In this document: positions 16,608 through 25,494 of the stretch, piece after piece
Position numbering within the stretch: position 1 is the first letter of the stretch
Layout of the letters: each line of letters starts with the position of its first letter
Origin: Clostridia bacterium
GTDB lineage: Bacteria; Bacillota; Clostridia; Oscillospirales; CAG-272
Assembly (NCBI GenBank): GCA_017502915.1
Contig: JAFVUB010000003.1
Coordinates: 62,001-126,000 of the forward strand
DNA length: 64,000 bases
Direction: 5' to 3'
Made by a program: the position numbers and the translations under genes
The notes under the pieces: model-generated
Databases searched by the model: none
What the model was told of the DNA's origin: nothing
Seen by the model: the letters and a program-made list of their open reading frames with translations, nothing else

Positions 16608-17450
16608 TCAGATCGGGCGGCAAGCGTATGCCTTGATGCCTTTCGAGATCAGTTCCGCGGCGGCCTTGCTCGCGGCATCTTCGCTTTCGTAAATGCCGAA
16701 AATCGAGCTTCCGCTACCACTCATCAAGACTCCTGTCGCACCCGTCGCTTTAATTGTATGCGCAATTTTGGGGTCATATCCGTCGGTCTGCTCAAAGATA
16801 TTGAAAAGACTTTCGCAAACGCCAATGATATTATGTGCTGCTGCGGCGTTGCAAAGACGGTCCAGCATATCGGTGTGCGGCGTATATCGGTGAAAATCAC
16901 CATGAAGTCTGTCAAGCTCGGCGAACTGCGACGGAGTTGAGCATCCGTGGCTGCCTGCGGCTATTACTATGCCGCAATCGGGAAGATTCGGGGCTTTGCA
17001 AAGTCGCTCTCCCCGTCCGTACGCCAGCATACTTCCGCCCGAAACGCAGAACGGAATATCAGACCCGAGCGTGCCTCCGATGCTTCTAAGCTCATCGTCA
17101 CCAAGTCCTGTCGAATAAAGCTCGTTGAGTCCTCGTAATACGGCGGCGGCATCAGCGCTTCCGCCTCCAAGACCGCCCTGCATGGGAATATTCCTTTTCA
17201 GCGTTATCTTAACTCCGCCGTGAATACCGGTGTGCTCAAAAAATGCTTTTGCGGCACGGTATGTCAAGTCCTTCTCGGGCAACACGGCGGGGTTTCCCTC
17301 GACCGTAATTTCATCTGCCCTTTCAAGCGTAACCTCATCGCAAAGGCTGACGGTCTGCATATAACTGACGATGTCGTGATATCCGTCGTCCCGAAGGCAG
17401 GATATATCAAGAAAAAGATTTATCTTCGCATAAGCGTTTTGTTTTACCAT
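16608..17450 (-). CDS. ispE: 4-diphosphocytidyl-2-C-methyl-D-erythritol kinase IspE
   Basis: A 280-residue GHMP kinase of the MEP isoprenoid pathway. AKINLFLDI (8-16) binds the substrate, and the ATP loop is IPMQGGLGGGSADAAA (about 89-104). The third GHMP motif GVLMSGSGSSIFGIY is near 240. It is followed at once by uppP, whose lipid substrate derives from the same pathway. ATG 17448-17450 follows CGGAGGTCTGA. A TAAAAT -10-like box lies about 35 bp upstream. Confidence 0.95.
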   Translation of the reverse strand: MVKQNAYAKINLFLDISCLRDDGYHDIVSYMQTVSLCDEVTLERADEITVEGNPAVLPEKDLTYRAAKAFFEHTGIHGGVKITLKRNIPMQGGLGGGSADAAAVLRGLNELYSTGLGDDELRSIGGTLGSDIPFCVSGGSMLAYGRGERLCKAPNLPDCGIVIAAGSHGCSTPSQFAELDRLHGDFHRYTPHTDMLDRLCNAAAAHNIIGVCESLFNIFEQTDGYDPKIAHTIKATGATGVLMSGSGSSIFGIYESEDAASKAAAELISKGIKAYACRPI

Positions 17451-17521
17451 TCAGACCTCCGTTCCTTTTATTACAGATATTTTACCATTATCCTCGGCTA
17501 AATATATGAACTCACTGTTAA

Positions 17522-18082
17522 TTAAAGGAAGAGCTTCGGCATTTGTTTTCCCTTTATCGCCATTTCAAGCGCGTCCGGTATCATCGTAAACTCGGCAGAC
17601 AGTGAGTGAGGCTTCTTTTCGGGATCGTCCTGCCTCATCGGAACGAAGTACGCCGACTTTTTTTCGAGCATTGCCGCTATGTTCTTAAAGTTTGCCGAGA
17701 GCGCGTCGTTGCTCGAAAGGGCGATCAAAAGAGGTCTGTCACAACGCAAATGCGCCTTTGCCGCCATACAGACCGGCGTGTCGGTAATACCGGCGGCAAG
17801 CTTTGCAAGCGTATTTCCCGTGCAGGGGCTTATCACGAGCGCCTCCAGCACTGTCTTGGGACCTAACGGCTCGGCATCGACAATGGTGTGTATTATCTTA
17901 CGTCCGCAGATCGACTCAACTGTTCTTCGTAGCTCGTCGGCGTTAAAAAAACGAGTGTTCGTTTCGTACACCCTGTCACTCATTATCGGCAACACCTCGT
18001 ATCCGCGCTTAACAAGCCCACGCAGCTGCTCAAGCGACTGCTCTATCGTGCAAAACGAACCGCAAAAAGCATACCCTATCAT
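17522..18082 (-). CDS. spoVFB: dipicolinate synthase subunit B (SpoVFB)
   Basis: A 186-residue flavoprotein-fold protein (GYAFCGSFCTIEQSLEQL at 3-20, SPCTGNTLAKLAAGITDTPV near 100). With subunit A it makes dipicolinic acid, the Ca-chelating spore core molecule, in the mother cell. It lies directly after spoVFA. Its presence is the best evidence that the host forms endospores. Confidence 0.92.
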   Translation of the reverse strand: MIGYAFCGSFCTIEQSLEQLRGLVKRGYEVLPIMSDRVYETNTRFFNADELRRTVESICGRKIIHTIVDAEPLGPKTVLEALVISPCTGNTLAKLAAGITDTPVCMAAKAHLRCDRPLLIALSSNDALSANFKNIAAMLEKKSAYFVPMRQDDPEKKPHSLSAEFTMIPDALEMAIKGKQMPKLFL

Positions 18083-18098
18083 ACAAATTCTCCTAAAT

Positions 18099-18995
18099 TC
18101 ACATTAAGCCTTCTTGCTTCAAAAGCTCAACAATATGCTCTCCTAAAAGTCTCCCTGCACTGACGGGCGCGTACTTCCCAGGAAGAGAGAGGGCGGGCAC
18201 AACGCGTCTCCCCAGTTCACTTGCCGCCTTCGGGTCGACCCCTCCGGGAGCCGAGGCAAGGTCAACGATCAACGTTCTCGGTGAGACGGCTTCCAGTACC
18301 GCGCGATCGAAGATCCAGCTCGGAACGGTGTTGAATATTACGTCAATATCGGGAGCAAGATCGGTCAGGGTAGACTCACCGTTCTTTTTTAATCCAAGCT
18401 TCATAGCTCCGAATCCGTAAGCCGACGCCCAGGCAAGATCAAGATTCTTACGCGCCGCAACCGTCACCTCTGCGCCAAGCGCCCGAAGCATTGGAGCGAG
18501 AGTTTTTGCCAAACGCCCGTATCCCGTCACGAGGCATTTCGAGCCGAACAACGCGACGTCCAGCTCGTTCATAGCAACCGACACTGCTCCCTCGGACGCG
18601 AGAACCGAGTTTCTGATCTTCAGCTCCTCGCTGTCAAAGTAGTCTATAAGTCGCGCTTCCGTTCTTTCCGCCAAACGTTTGACTGCGGGCGAAAATCGCC
18701 CGCCGAAGACCGGGCGTCCGTTTGCGAAGTTAAACACTTCATAAAGAGATATTCTCTCCCCCGACATAGGGCAGCTGACCAGTTCTCCGTCTCCCGATGC
18801 GGGAAGCGGAAGTATGATGCTATCAGCACCTGCTAAACAAGAGTGCAGGTCCTCACACACAGTAACTCTCTGTGCCCCCGAAAGCCCCGCCGTATCGGTT
18901 CCGAAAACCGACACCGCCACGCCGTATTCTGACATTTTGACGGCAAGCGACGACTGTCGTCTATCCCCGCCGAGTATTGCAAGTTTAATTTCCAT
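18099..18995 (-). CDS. spoVFA: dipicolinate synthase subunit A (SpoVFA)
   Basis: A 298-residue Rossmann-fold dehydrogenase-like protein. The N-terminal LAILGGDRRQSSLAVKM block (5-21) is the family hallmark, and a second NAD(P) site LVTGYGRLAKTLAPMLRALG is near 155. It converts the dihydrodipicolinate pathway intermediate to dipicolinate together with SpoVFB, 16 bases downstream. In Bacillus this operon is mother-cell specific; no confident sporulation promoter was found in the 66-bp upstream gap. Confidence 0.93.
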   Translation of the reverse strand: MEIKLAILGGDRRQSSLAVKMSEYGVAVSVFGTDTAGLSGAQRVTVCEDLHSCLAGADSIILPLPASGDGELVSCPMSGERISLYEVFNFANGRPVFGGRFSPAVKRLAERTEARLIDYFDSEELKIRNSVLASEGAVSVAMNELDVALFGSKCLVTGYGRLAKTLAPMLRALGAEVTVAARKNLDLAWASAYGFGAMKLGLKKNGESTLTDLAPDIDVIFNTVPSWIFDRAVLEAVSPRTLIVDLASAPGGVDPKAASELGRRVVPALSLPGKYAPVSAGRLLGEHIVELLKQEGLM

Positions 18996-19061
18996 ATCGT
19001 GTGATCTCCGTTAAAAATATAGTTACACAACAAGCATATGAGAAAATATAGCAAAACGTGC

Positions 19062-19103
19062 AAAAAACAAGGCGCAGAACCTACGTTCTGCGCCTTGTTT
19101 TTT
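19062..19103. terminator. terminator after the flavin reductase gene
   Basis: A 19-bp perfect stem (19062-19080 with 19085-19103), loop CTAC, T-rich on both strands. It ends the leftward flavin reductase gene and separates it from spoVFA. Confidence 0.92.
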
Positions 19104-19611
19104 AGTCTTCTGTAATCAAGCATTTTTCGATCTCACAAACGTAATATTTGTGCAGGTCTCGGTCGGGATAGCAGGTGTTCAGCACCTCTTGATCAACGAA
19201 CGAGTCCTCGCGAAGCCAATCAGAATAAAGCTTGCGGCAAACGAGAGTCATTCTCGCGTCGTCAAAGACCGGAACACCGTCTATCATCTGATAATTCAGT
19301 CCGGCATCTGCGAGCTTATCTCCGTCTCGTCCCGATGCTTTTCCGCAGTAGGCAAGTGCTTCTCGGCAGTTCTTGCCAAAAAAGGAAAAGCTAAGTCGGT
19401 CGTTCTCTTCAGCAAGACCGAAGGTATATCTCTGCGGCCGTATATAACAAATACAAACCGGCTTACCCCAAAGGGTTCCCAAAGTTCCCCAGCTCGCCGT
19501 CATAGCGTTTGCACCCTCACCGTCGGCAGCACCGATCAGCATCCATTCCTTGCCGACAAGCTCTATGGCGTCGGCAGCCTTTTTAGGGTCGATAATTTCA
19601 AATCTACTCAT
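19102..19611 (-). CDS. flavin reductase-like FMN-binding protein
   Basis: A 169-residue protein of the flavin reductase-like split-barrel family. It shows GEGANAMTASWGTLGTLWGKP (split at about 33-53), where the TASWG stretch contacts FMN, and ICYIRPQRYTF followed by FSFFGKNCREALAYCG. The family reduces or carries FMN; the electron acceptor is unknown. The gene is flanked by two terminators and is transcribed alone. Confidence 0.8.
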   Translation of the reverse strand: MSRFEIIDPKKAADAIELVGKEWMLIGAADGEGANAMTASWGTLGTLWGKPVCICYIRPQRYTFGLAEENDRLSFSFFGKNCREALAYCGKASGRDGDKLADAGLNYQMIDGVPVFDDARMTLVCRKLYSDWLREDSFVDQEVLNTCYPDRDLHKYYVCEIEKCLITED

Positions 19612-19690
19612 ACTGCACCTCGTTTTTTATTAAATACATTTTATCATACCATCACAATTTATTCAAGAGCAAAGCAAAAAGTTCTTCCCG

Positions 19691-19727
19691 CAAAAAGAGC
19701 CGCCGTGACGATGCATCGTCACGGCGG
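19691..19727 (-). terminator. terminator after the M3 oligopeptidase gene
   Basis: A 28-base perfect palindrome (19700-19727), GC-rich, followed on the minus strand by CTCTTTTTG. It lies 8 bases after the peptidase stop. Confidence 0.88.
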
Positions 19728-19735
19728 TCGTTAGT

Positions 19736-21424
19736 TTATATATTCTTCTTGAGCTGATCCGCGATAGCAACACACTCGTCTGCCAGCGAGGCAAGCGATC
19801 CGTCCTCAAACGGGGATGGTATACCTGCCGTATCGGTCAGCGCACCGAACGACTTAGTTCCGCCGGCTCTTGAGAACTCAACGTACTTATCAAGCGCCTT
19901 TTGATAGTCCTCTCTGGACATTTTGAGGAACCAGAGCGAAACCGTCTGCGCCAGGCAGTAGTCGATATAGTAGAAGGGCGACTCATAGATGTGCATCTGA
20001 TACTGCCAACGCGTTCCTTCGCAGAGATACGGAAGTCCCTCGTATGACATATACGGACGGTACTTTGCTTCAAGCTCTCGCCACGCCGCCTTACGCTCCT
20101 CGGGAGTGTATTCGGGGTGCTCGTATGCTATGTGCTGGAACTCGTCAACCATAACGCCGTACGGAATAAAGGACAGCGCCGAGCAAAGATGCGAATACTT
20201 ATACTTATCGGGCTCGGCAAAGAAGCGATCCATTCCGGGCCAGCACAAAAACTCCATGCTCATAGAATGGCACTCTGCCGTTTCCATACCGCCCACGCCC
20301 AGCTCGTGATCGCCAAAGCGGAAGCAGTTATGCGCGGCATAGGCATGACCGAACTCGTGGGTCATAACGTCGATATCGTCAGAGGTTTCATTGAAGTTGG
20401 CAAGAATAAAGGGCTGCTGCTCACGGGGGAACTGGGTGCAATATCCTCCGCCCCATTTTCCGTCACGCGCAACAACGTCAAAGGCTTCAGCCTCAACCAT
20501 ACTGCGCATAAAATCTCCGATATCGGAGGACATAGCGTCGTACATCTGCTGTGCCGCCTCAAAGATACCGTCCTTATCAAGCTTCGGCTTAGGAGTATCT
20601 CCGTTTACGTAAACGCCCTCATCGTAGAAGGCGATCTTGTCTATACCAAGATCCTCGGCAACGCCTGCCTTGATCTTTTCAATGCAGGGCACGAGGCACT
20701 CGCGAACGTTATCGCGGAACTTCGCGATCATATCGGCGTTGTAATCAACGCGGTTCATACGGTAGTATCCAAGCTCAATGAAGTTCTTGTATCCCATCTT
20801 CTTGGCCATACGGTCACGTATCTTAACCAAGCGGTCATAATACTCGTCAAGCTCCTTGCCAACCTTACTGAGACCCTCTCCGATAGCAAGTGCGGTCTTT
20901 CTTCTGACCTCGCGGTCGGAATCGTTCAGCTTTCCGCGAAGAACAGACAGCGGAAGCTTCTCACCGTCATACTCGAAAACGAGCTCGGACATGAACTTAC
21001 TGTACTCGGTGACAACCGCATTCTCCTGCTGCATATCGTCGATAACGGCATCGGAAAACGACTTTTCTGCGATCTCGTAAAAACGGAATCGACGAGAGCC
21101 GAGCAGCTCTTCAAGCTCAGAACGGAACGGGGTCGTCAGCATCAGTTTTGAATATTCGGTGAAGATCTGGGCAAACAAAGGGCCGACCTGATCGTAATAA
21201 TCGACCTCGCCCTGATAGAACTCACTGCGAGTGTCAAGGGTAAAGCGGCAGTTTGAAAGCGATGCCGCCTCGGAATACTCCTCCACCTTCTTCATGAATT
21301 CTTCGCGAGCGGCAGCTACGTCGGCGGCACACTTTGCCTCATTAACAGCTGTCTTAAACGCCTCAAAGGCAACTCTGCCCTCTTCTATCGTATATCTCTT
21401 GTATTCGATCTGCGAAACCTTCAT
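19736..21424 (-). CDS. M3 family oligoendopeptidase (PepF-like)
   Basis: A 562-residue cytoplasmic zinc metallopeptidase that degrades short peptides. The zinc motif is HEFGHAYAAH near residue 356, with the downstream glutamate in GGMETAECHSMSMEFLC near 380. The early region is helical, as in M3 enzymes, and RNFIELGYYRMNR-type content (here KNFIELGYYRMNRVDY) is typical of the oligoendopeptidase group. Length fits the family. ATG follows GGGAGGGTAAAA. Confidence 0.92.
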   Translation of the reverse strand: MKVSQIEYKRYTIEEGRVAFEAFKTAVNEAKCAADVAAAREEFMKKVEEYSEAASLSNCRFTLDTRSEFYQGEVDYYDQVGPLFAQIFTEYSKLMLTTPFRSELEELLGSRRFRFYEIAEKSFSDAVIDDMQQENAVVTEYSKFMSELVFEYDGEKLPLSVLRGKLNDSDREVRRKTALAIGEGLSKVGKELDEYYDRLVKIRDRMAKKMGYKNFIELGYYRMNRVDYNADMIAKFRDNVRECLVPCIEKIKAGVAEDLGIDKIAFYDEGVYVNGDTPKPKLDKDGIFEAAQQMYDAMSSDIGDFMRSMVEAEAFDVVARDGKWGGGYCTQFPREQQPFILANFNETSDDIDVMTHEFGHAYAAHNCFRFGDHELGVGGMETAECHSMSMEFLCWPGMDRFFAEPDKYKYSHLCSALSFIPYGVMVDEFQHIAYEHPEYTPEERKAAWRELEAKYRPYMSYEGLPYLCEGTRWQYQMHIYESPFYYIDYCLAQTVSLWFLKMSREDYQKALDKYVEFSRAGGTKSFGALTDTAGIPSPFEDGSLASLADECVAIADQLKKNI

Positions 21425-21447
21425 TTTTACCCTCCCGTTTAATTTAA

Positions 21448-22524
21448 TTAGTTGATGTAACCCAAGCGATACAGAAGCTCGGCGTTCAGAACGGCGCCGC
21501 CTGCGGCTCCGCGCAGAGTGTTGTGCGAAAGTCCTACGAACTTATAGTCAAATAGCGAGTCCTCGCGAAGACGTCCAACGCTTACACCCATACCGCCGTA
21601 AAGAGTTCTGTCAAGGTTTACCTGAGGACGGTTGTCTTCCTCAAAATATGTAATGAACTGCTCGGGAGCGCTGGGCAGACCAAGCTCCTGCGGCTTTCCG
21701 GAGAAGTTTTTCCAGAGCTCAAGGATCTCTTCCTTTTCAGGCTTGTTCTCAAAGTCTACGAAAACTGCGGCCGTGTGACCGTCGGTGACCGGAACTCTGA
21801 TACACTGAGTGGTTATAAGGGGAGCATTTGCCTTAACGATAACGCCGTTCTCTACCTGACCCCAAATACGAAGCGGCTCCTGCTCGCTCTTCTCTTCCTC
21901 GCCTCCGATGTACGGAATAACGTTGTCTATCATCTCGGGCCACTCGCGGAAGGTCTTTCCCGCACCCGAGATAGCCTGATAGGTCGTTGCAACGACCTGC
22001 TTGATTCCGAACTTACGCAGGGGCGTCAGCATCGGAACATAGCTCTGGATCGAGCAGTTGGGCTTGACGGCGATAAAGCCGCGGGTCGTTCCGAGTCTCT
22101 TTCTCTGGTCAATTATGACCTCTGCGTGCTCAGGGTTGATCTCGGGAATGATCATGGGAACGTCAGGCGTCCAACGATTTGCACTGTTGTTCGAAACGAC
22201 GGGGATCTCCGCCTTGGCGTACTTTTCCTCGAGTGCCTTTATCTCATCCTTCGGCATATCGACAGCGCAGAAAACGAAGGAGCAAAGCTCCGCCATAACA
22301 GCGGTGTCGGCCGCGTCGATAATAACCATATTCTTATACTTTTCGGGCATCGGCGTTGCCATTTTCCAGCGTGCGCCAACAGCCTCCTCATAGGTGCGTC
22401 CCGCACTGCGAGCCGATGCTGCAACAGCCGAAACTTCAAAATAAGGGTGGTTTTCAAGGAGCGTCAGAAAGCGCTGTCCAACCATACCGGTCGCACCAAC
22501 GACGCCAACTTTGATCTTTTCCAT
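21448..22524 (-). CDS. asd: aspartate-semialdehyde dehydrogenase
   Basis: A 358-residue enzyme that reduces aspartyl phosphate to the semialdehyde for lysine, threonine, methionine and diaminopimelate synthesis; the lysine branch also feeds dipicolinate. VGVVGATGMVGQRFLTLL (6-23) binds NADP and the active-site cysteine lies in VKPNCSIQSYVPML near 155. It is the longer, fungal/archaeal-like Asd form. The start is ATG 22522-22524, 5 bases after GGAGG. Confidence 0.95.
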   Translation of the reverse strand: MEKIKVGVVGATGMVGQRFLTLLENHPYFEVSAVAASARSAGRTYEEAVGARWKMATPMPEKYKNMVIIDAADTAVMAELCSFVFCAVDMPKDEIKALEEKYAKAEIPVVSNNSANRWTPDVPMIIPEINPEHAEVIIDQRKRLGTTRGFIAVKPNCSIQSYVPMLTPLRKFGIKQVVATTYQAISGAGKTFREWPEMIDNVIPYIGGEEEKSEQEPLRIWGQVENGVIVKANAPLITTQCIRVPVTDGHTAAVFVDFENKPEKEEILELWKNFSGKPQELGLPSAPEQFITYFEEDNRPQVNLDRTLYGGMGVSVGRLREDSLFDYKFVGLSHNTLRGAAGGAVLNAELLYRLGYIN

Positions 22525-22634
22525 ATATGCCTCCAATGTTATTGTTCTACATTGCTATATGATATCACAAAAGCCCGCGAATTGCAACACCTGCAGATAA
22601 ATTTCTTTGTTCAAAACCTTTTTATCGAGCCCTA

Positions 22635-22663
22635 TTGACAAGACTTTTGCGGCGTGGTAAAAT
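22635..22663 (+). promoter_or_regulatory. promoter of the zinc-ribbon membrane protein gene
   Basis: TTGACA (22635-22640), 17 bp, TAAAAT (22658-22663), 35 bp before the ATG. Confidence 0.75.
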
Positions 22664-22697
22664 AAACTATACCTTTTACCGATAAGGAGAATGGAAT

Positions 22698-23108
22698 ATG
22701 TTTTGTATAAATTGCGGAAAAGAGCTTGCAGACGGCATCAAATTCTGCCCCGAATGCGGAACGGCAGTCGTTGGTAATACTTACGAAAATCACGAACAGC
22801 CCAAGGTAGAGACGACTGAGTCTAATCAGCCCATCCAGCCGGATGTGATAACGCCCGTCGCCCCTCCGCAGGTCAGAACACATCCTTTGACCATAGTGGG
22901 ATTCGTTTTGTCCTTCTTTGTTCCTCTCGTAGGACTTATACTCAGCATAATTGCAAGGAATAAAATAAAGAACGACCCCCTCGTCGCAGGCTCAAAAGAT
23001 CTTACCGTCGCCGGAATCGTGATCTCGATCGTGGGGCTCGTCCTTTCCACGCTGATCTACGGATTTTACGCCCTGCTCATAATTGCAGCTATTTTTTCTT
23101 ATGTTTGA
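22698..23108 (+). CDS. zinc-ribbon membrane protein with DUF4190-like C-terminus
   Basis: A 136-residue protein. An N-terminal zinc ribbon (MFCINCGKELADGIKFCPEC, two CxxC pairs in residues 3-20) is joined by a Pro/Gln-rich linker to two membrane helices of DUF4190 type (TIVGFVLSFFVPLVGLILSI and VAGIVISIVGLVLSTLIYG). The function is unknown. It has its own promoter and terminator and is the last host protein gene before the prophage. Confidence 0.8.
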   Translation: MFCINCGKELADGIKFCPECGTAVVGNTYENHEQPKVETTESNQPIQPDVITPVAPPQVRTHPLTIVGFVLSFFVPLVGLILSIIARNKIKNDPLVAGSKDLTVAGIVISIVGLVLSTLIYGFYALLIIAAIFSYV

Positions 23109-23146
23109 AGCAAAAGCCGACCGATTTCCGGTCGGCTTTTGCTTTT
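23108..23146 (+). terminator. terminator after the zinc-ribbon gene
   Basis: An inverted repeat AGCAAAAGCCGACCG / CGGTCGGCTTTTGCT with a short A/T loop and following TTTT. Confidence 0.92.
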
Positions 23147-23189
23147 AACGGCACAAATAAAAAATTTTTGACTTTTTTTGAAAAAGGGG

Positions 23190-23218
23190 TTGCAATTTCA
23201 GAAAAGATATGTTATAAT
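23190..23218 (+). promoter_or_regulatory. tRNA-Val promoter
   Basis: TTGCAA (23190-23195), 17 bp, TATAAT (23213-23218), 16 bp before the tRNA. Confidence 0.8.
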
Positions 23219-23234
23219 ACCACTCGTTGGTCAC

Positions 23235-23311
23235 GGAGGCATAGCTCAGCTGGTTAGAGTACATGCTTGACATGCATGGGGTCATTGGTTCGATTCCAAT
23301 TGTCTCCACCA
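23235..23311 (+). tRNA. tRNA-Val (anticodon GAC), CCA encoded
   Basis: A complete cloverleaf: 7-bp acceptor stem GGAGGCA/TGTCTCC with one G-T pair, D arm AGCTCAGCTGGTTAGAGT, anticodon stem CATGC/GCATG with loop TTGACAT (anticodon GAC), TTCGATT T-loop, and 3' ACCA. It is the likely integration target of the prophage that starts just downstream. Confidence 0.95.
23275..23311. other. putative attL core (3' half of tRNA-Val)
   Basis: Prophage genes begin directly after an intact tRNA 3' end and a tyrosine-type integrase lies at the far end of the element, the standard tRNA-integration layout. The exact core cannot be set because attR lies beyond the window. Confidence 0.6.
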
Positions 23312-23313
23312 TA

Positions 23314-23366
23314 TAAAAACCCCTTGAAAGCCTTATTTTACAAGGATTTCGAGGGTTTTTATTTTT
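23314..23366 (+). terminator. imperfect hairpin and T-tract after tRNA-Val
   Basis: TAAAAACCC pairs with GGGTTTTTA (23314-23322 with 23353-23361); an inner stem GAAA-CCTT pairs with AAGG-TTTC. ATTTTTG follows. It can terminate the tRNA transcript and may belong to the phage-side att region. Confidence 0.6.
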
Positions 23367-23423
23367 GTCATCTGCAGTTGGTTTTTATCCCGAATTTGCC
23401 CTAATTTGCATAAAATTCTCGTG

Positions 23424-23447
23424 GTTGGTAACACAGTTGGCAACACT
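23424..23447. repeat. tandem 12-bp direct repeats, putative integrase arm sites
   Basis: GTTGGTAACACA and GTTGGCAACACT are directly adjacent, with two mismatches. They lie about 115 bp inside the prophage from the tRNA, where tyrosine integrases often have arm-type sites. The assignment is positional inference. Confidence 0.4.
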
Positions 23448-23501
23448 TACATCGTCAACAGCTGCTTTACCCAAGCAAGGTTAGTGACTCAAGAGCGCAC
23501 G

Positions 23502-24461
23502 CTATTCCACTTTTGTGGTAATATTTTCGTCGATATAGCAAGAGATATCCCCATACTTATCCCCAAGCTTGAGATAGGTCTTGTCGTTGACGAACCTTAT
23601 GTACTGCCGCAGATAATTGTTCTTCGCCTTCAGCTGCTTGACCTCGATCGTGTTGTAAGCCTTCGCGCCGTGGTCATAACCCTGTGCCATACGGGAAAGT
23701 AATACAATAAGCTTGAATGCCGTATACATTACTCTTGCAAGGCTGATGTCGGAAGTTAACGAGAGAGCGACCGAGACGGTCAAGAGACCGCCAAACAAAG
23801 CCGAAAGGAGCATCTTTGCAGAATGAGACCTTTTTTCGATATATTCCTCACCCGATATAGGCACGCCGCCGCGTGCAAAGGCATCGCTACCGTTAAAGAG
23901 CAGCACCGCATCGCTCAACTCTACCGGTTCAAGCTTGTTCAGTTCAAGTATCTTTCGTGTCTTCTTAACCCCGTACTTAAGCACAAGCTCCTTATAGGGC
24001 AAGTCTTTGACCTTTTCATAATCCTCTCGCGTAAATCTCAGATACCTAAGTCGAATGGCTCTTGCCTTGTCAAGCTCGATATCTATCTGCCACTCGCAGA
24101 ACACCGACAACAGCATCGTTCCGAGGTCGTTGACCGACTTAACAAGCGAGTCAAACTCTCCTTTGGTAGATATATACTCGCCGTCGAGCTTACCTCCCGA
24201 AGCACCGACTCTCATCATCATAGTCTCGCCAATGACGAACAGCACCACGGTCACAATTCCGTCAGACACGAATTTCAAGTCAATCTTGATAGGTCCGAAG
24301 TCCGTCCAAATAAAGCCGATCAAGAGAATGGGAAGGAGCAAGCAGACGAAAAGAAAGATATTCGCACCTATGATCTGTGCGAAGGTCTTGGAGGACAAGT
24401 TGTAGTCCTTCTGATAATCAACCCACTTTTTCTTGGTTGGAATCTTCTCCATATCACTCAT
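23502..24461 (-). CDS. prophage membrane protein of unknown function
   Basis: A 319-residue protein with two N-terminal membrane helices (FAQIIGANIFLFVCLLLPIL and a second near 68-82), a charged central part, and a second helix pair near 215-250 (LLSALFGGLLTVSVALSL). No known family was recognised. It is the last gene of the fibre/membrane module and overlaps the next upstream gene by 4 bases. Its place beside two other membrane proteins suggests a role in lysis, entry or host-envelope change, but no lysis signature is visible. Confidence 0.65.
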   Translation of the reverse strand: MSDMEKIPTKKKWVDYQKDYNLSSKTFAQIIGANIFLFVCLLLPILLIGFIWTDFGPIKIDLKFVSDGIVTVVLFVIGETMMMRVGASGGKLDGEYISTKGEFDSLVKSVNDLGTMLLSVFCEWQIDIELDKARAIRLRYLRFTREDYEKVKDLPYKELVLKYGVKKTRKILELNKLEPVELSDAVLLFNGSDAFARGGVPISGEEYIEKRSHSAKMLLSALFGGLLTVSVALSLTSDISLARVMYTAFKLIVLLSRMAQGYDHGAKAYNTIEVKQLKAKNNYLRQYIRFVNDKTYLKLGDKYGDISCYIDENITTKVE

Positions 24462-24871
24462 TTTTTATCCTCCTCCTTGCCGAAGAACGTCTCTCCTGCG
24501 AAGGTCAGCATCGAGCCAATGGTCGAGCCTATCAATCCCATCCACAGTACCGTGGAGACATCGGCAAGGAACTTTACTATAAACATAAGGGAGTAAGTTA
24601 TGATAAGTCCCACGATCCAAAAGGCAATGGGCGGTGTGTGGGACACCTTCAGCTTTTCCTTGAAATACCCGAGGATGGTCTTGCGGAATATAACGGCGGC
24701 AATAACGATACCGATGATGCCACCGGCACCAATAGAGCGCCCTGCTCCGTGACTCTCCACCCACAAGGGGAACTTCTCAAGGACTACCCACAAGGGCAAG
24801 GCGGTAGAGATAGCAATGCCACCGCCCTTTAAGAGCCAATAGAATATATTATTCTGCGTGGTCTTCTTCAT
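24458..24871 (-). CDS. small prophage membrane protein, holin-like topology
   Basis: A 137-residue protein with three to four hydrophobic segments (ISTALPLWVVL, GAGGIIGIVIAAVIF, FWIVGLIITYSLMFIVKFL, and a Gly/Ser-rich last helix) and a charged tail GKEEDKK. The size and topology would suit a holin. No sequence family was recognised and there is no endolysin beside it, so the holin idea is weak. It overlaps both neighbours and is co-transcribed with them. Confidence 0.6.
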   Translation of the reverse strand: MKKTTQNNIFYWLLKGGGIAISTALPLWVVLEKFPLWVESHGAGRSIGAGGIIGIVIAAVIFRKTILGYFKEKLKVSHTPPIAFWIVGLIITYSLMFIVKFLADVSTVLWMGLIGSTIGSMLTFAGETFFGKEEDKK

Positions 24872-25481
24872 TCTCCTTCACCTCCGTATCGGATACCTCG
24901 GCTTCTGCCTCGGCAATTGCACTCACGGCAGCGAGGTGTCGTGCATAGAGTTCATCCTTCTTGGAGTTGGGTATGTTTGCAAGCACGAGAAGCTCTGCTA
25001 CCTCGTTGGCAAGTTCCACGTTGGCAAGTCGTGTAGACTTCAGGTATTTAGATACCTCTGCAAGGCTTGCCTCAAGCTCTGCTCTCTCCTCGTTGTTTCT
25101 GCGGATCTCGGCAAGCATAGCTGCCATCTCGTCCTTGTACTGTGTCACAACGGTCGACATACCTACCATAGCATTCATACTGTTCTCCGTCATCGTAATC
25201 GCATTGTTGTTGACGGTAGCAATAGAGCCGTTAATCTTCTTGTTTCGGATGATGGCGAAAAATGCCGAGGCTATAAGAGACACGATGACCGATATCTCCT
25301 CTGCGTGAGCCTTAACATAGTTAACTATATCGTCTACTGAAAGGTCGTTAGGATCGTCAACCGCTTCGGTCGTAATAGCCTCGGTAGTGACCTCTCCTGC
25401 GCCTTCCTCCTCAGCGGAGGCTATGACGGTGAAAGTGCATATAAGCAAGGCACACATAAGTATCGCAAGAATTTTCTTCAT
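24849..25481 (-). CDS. secreted or membrane-anchored coiled-coil prophage protein
   Basis: A 210-residue protein with a signal peptide (MKKILAILMCALLICTFTVI, cleavage probably after ASA), an acidic Thr/Glu-rich stretch, one membrane helix near 63-79 (ISVIVSLIASAFFAIIR), and a long coiled coil from about 95 to 160 rich in Ala/Glu. The tail is acidic. It could span the envelope, like a holin-associated or spanin-like protein, but no family was recognised. It lies upstream of the holin-like gene and overlaps it. Confidence 0.65.
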   Translation of the reverse strand: MKKILAILMCALLICTFTVIASAEEEGAGEVTTEAITTEAVDDPNDLSVDDIVNYVKAHAEEISVIVSLIASAFFAIIRNKKINGSIATVNNNAITMTENSMNAMVGMSTVVTQYKDEMAAMLAEIRRNNEERAELEASLAEVSKYLKSTRLANVELANEVAELLVLANIPNSKKDELYARHLAAVSAIAEAEAEVSDTEVKENEEDHAE

Positions 25482-25494
25482 TTGTTTTCTCCTT

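Noticed and set aside
20117-21151. Long plus-strand ORF opposite the M3 peptidase
   Set aside because: Antisense shadow; the minus strand has HEFGH and full family layout.
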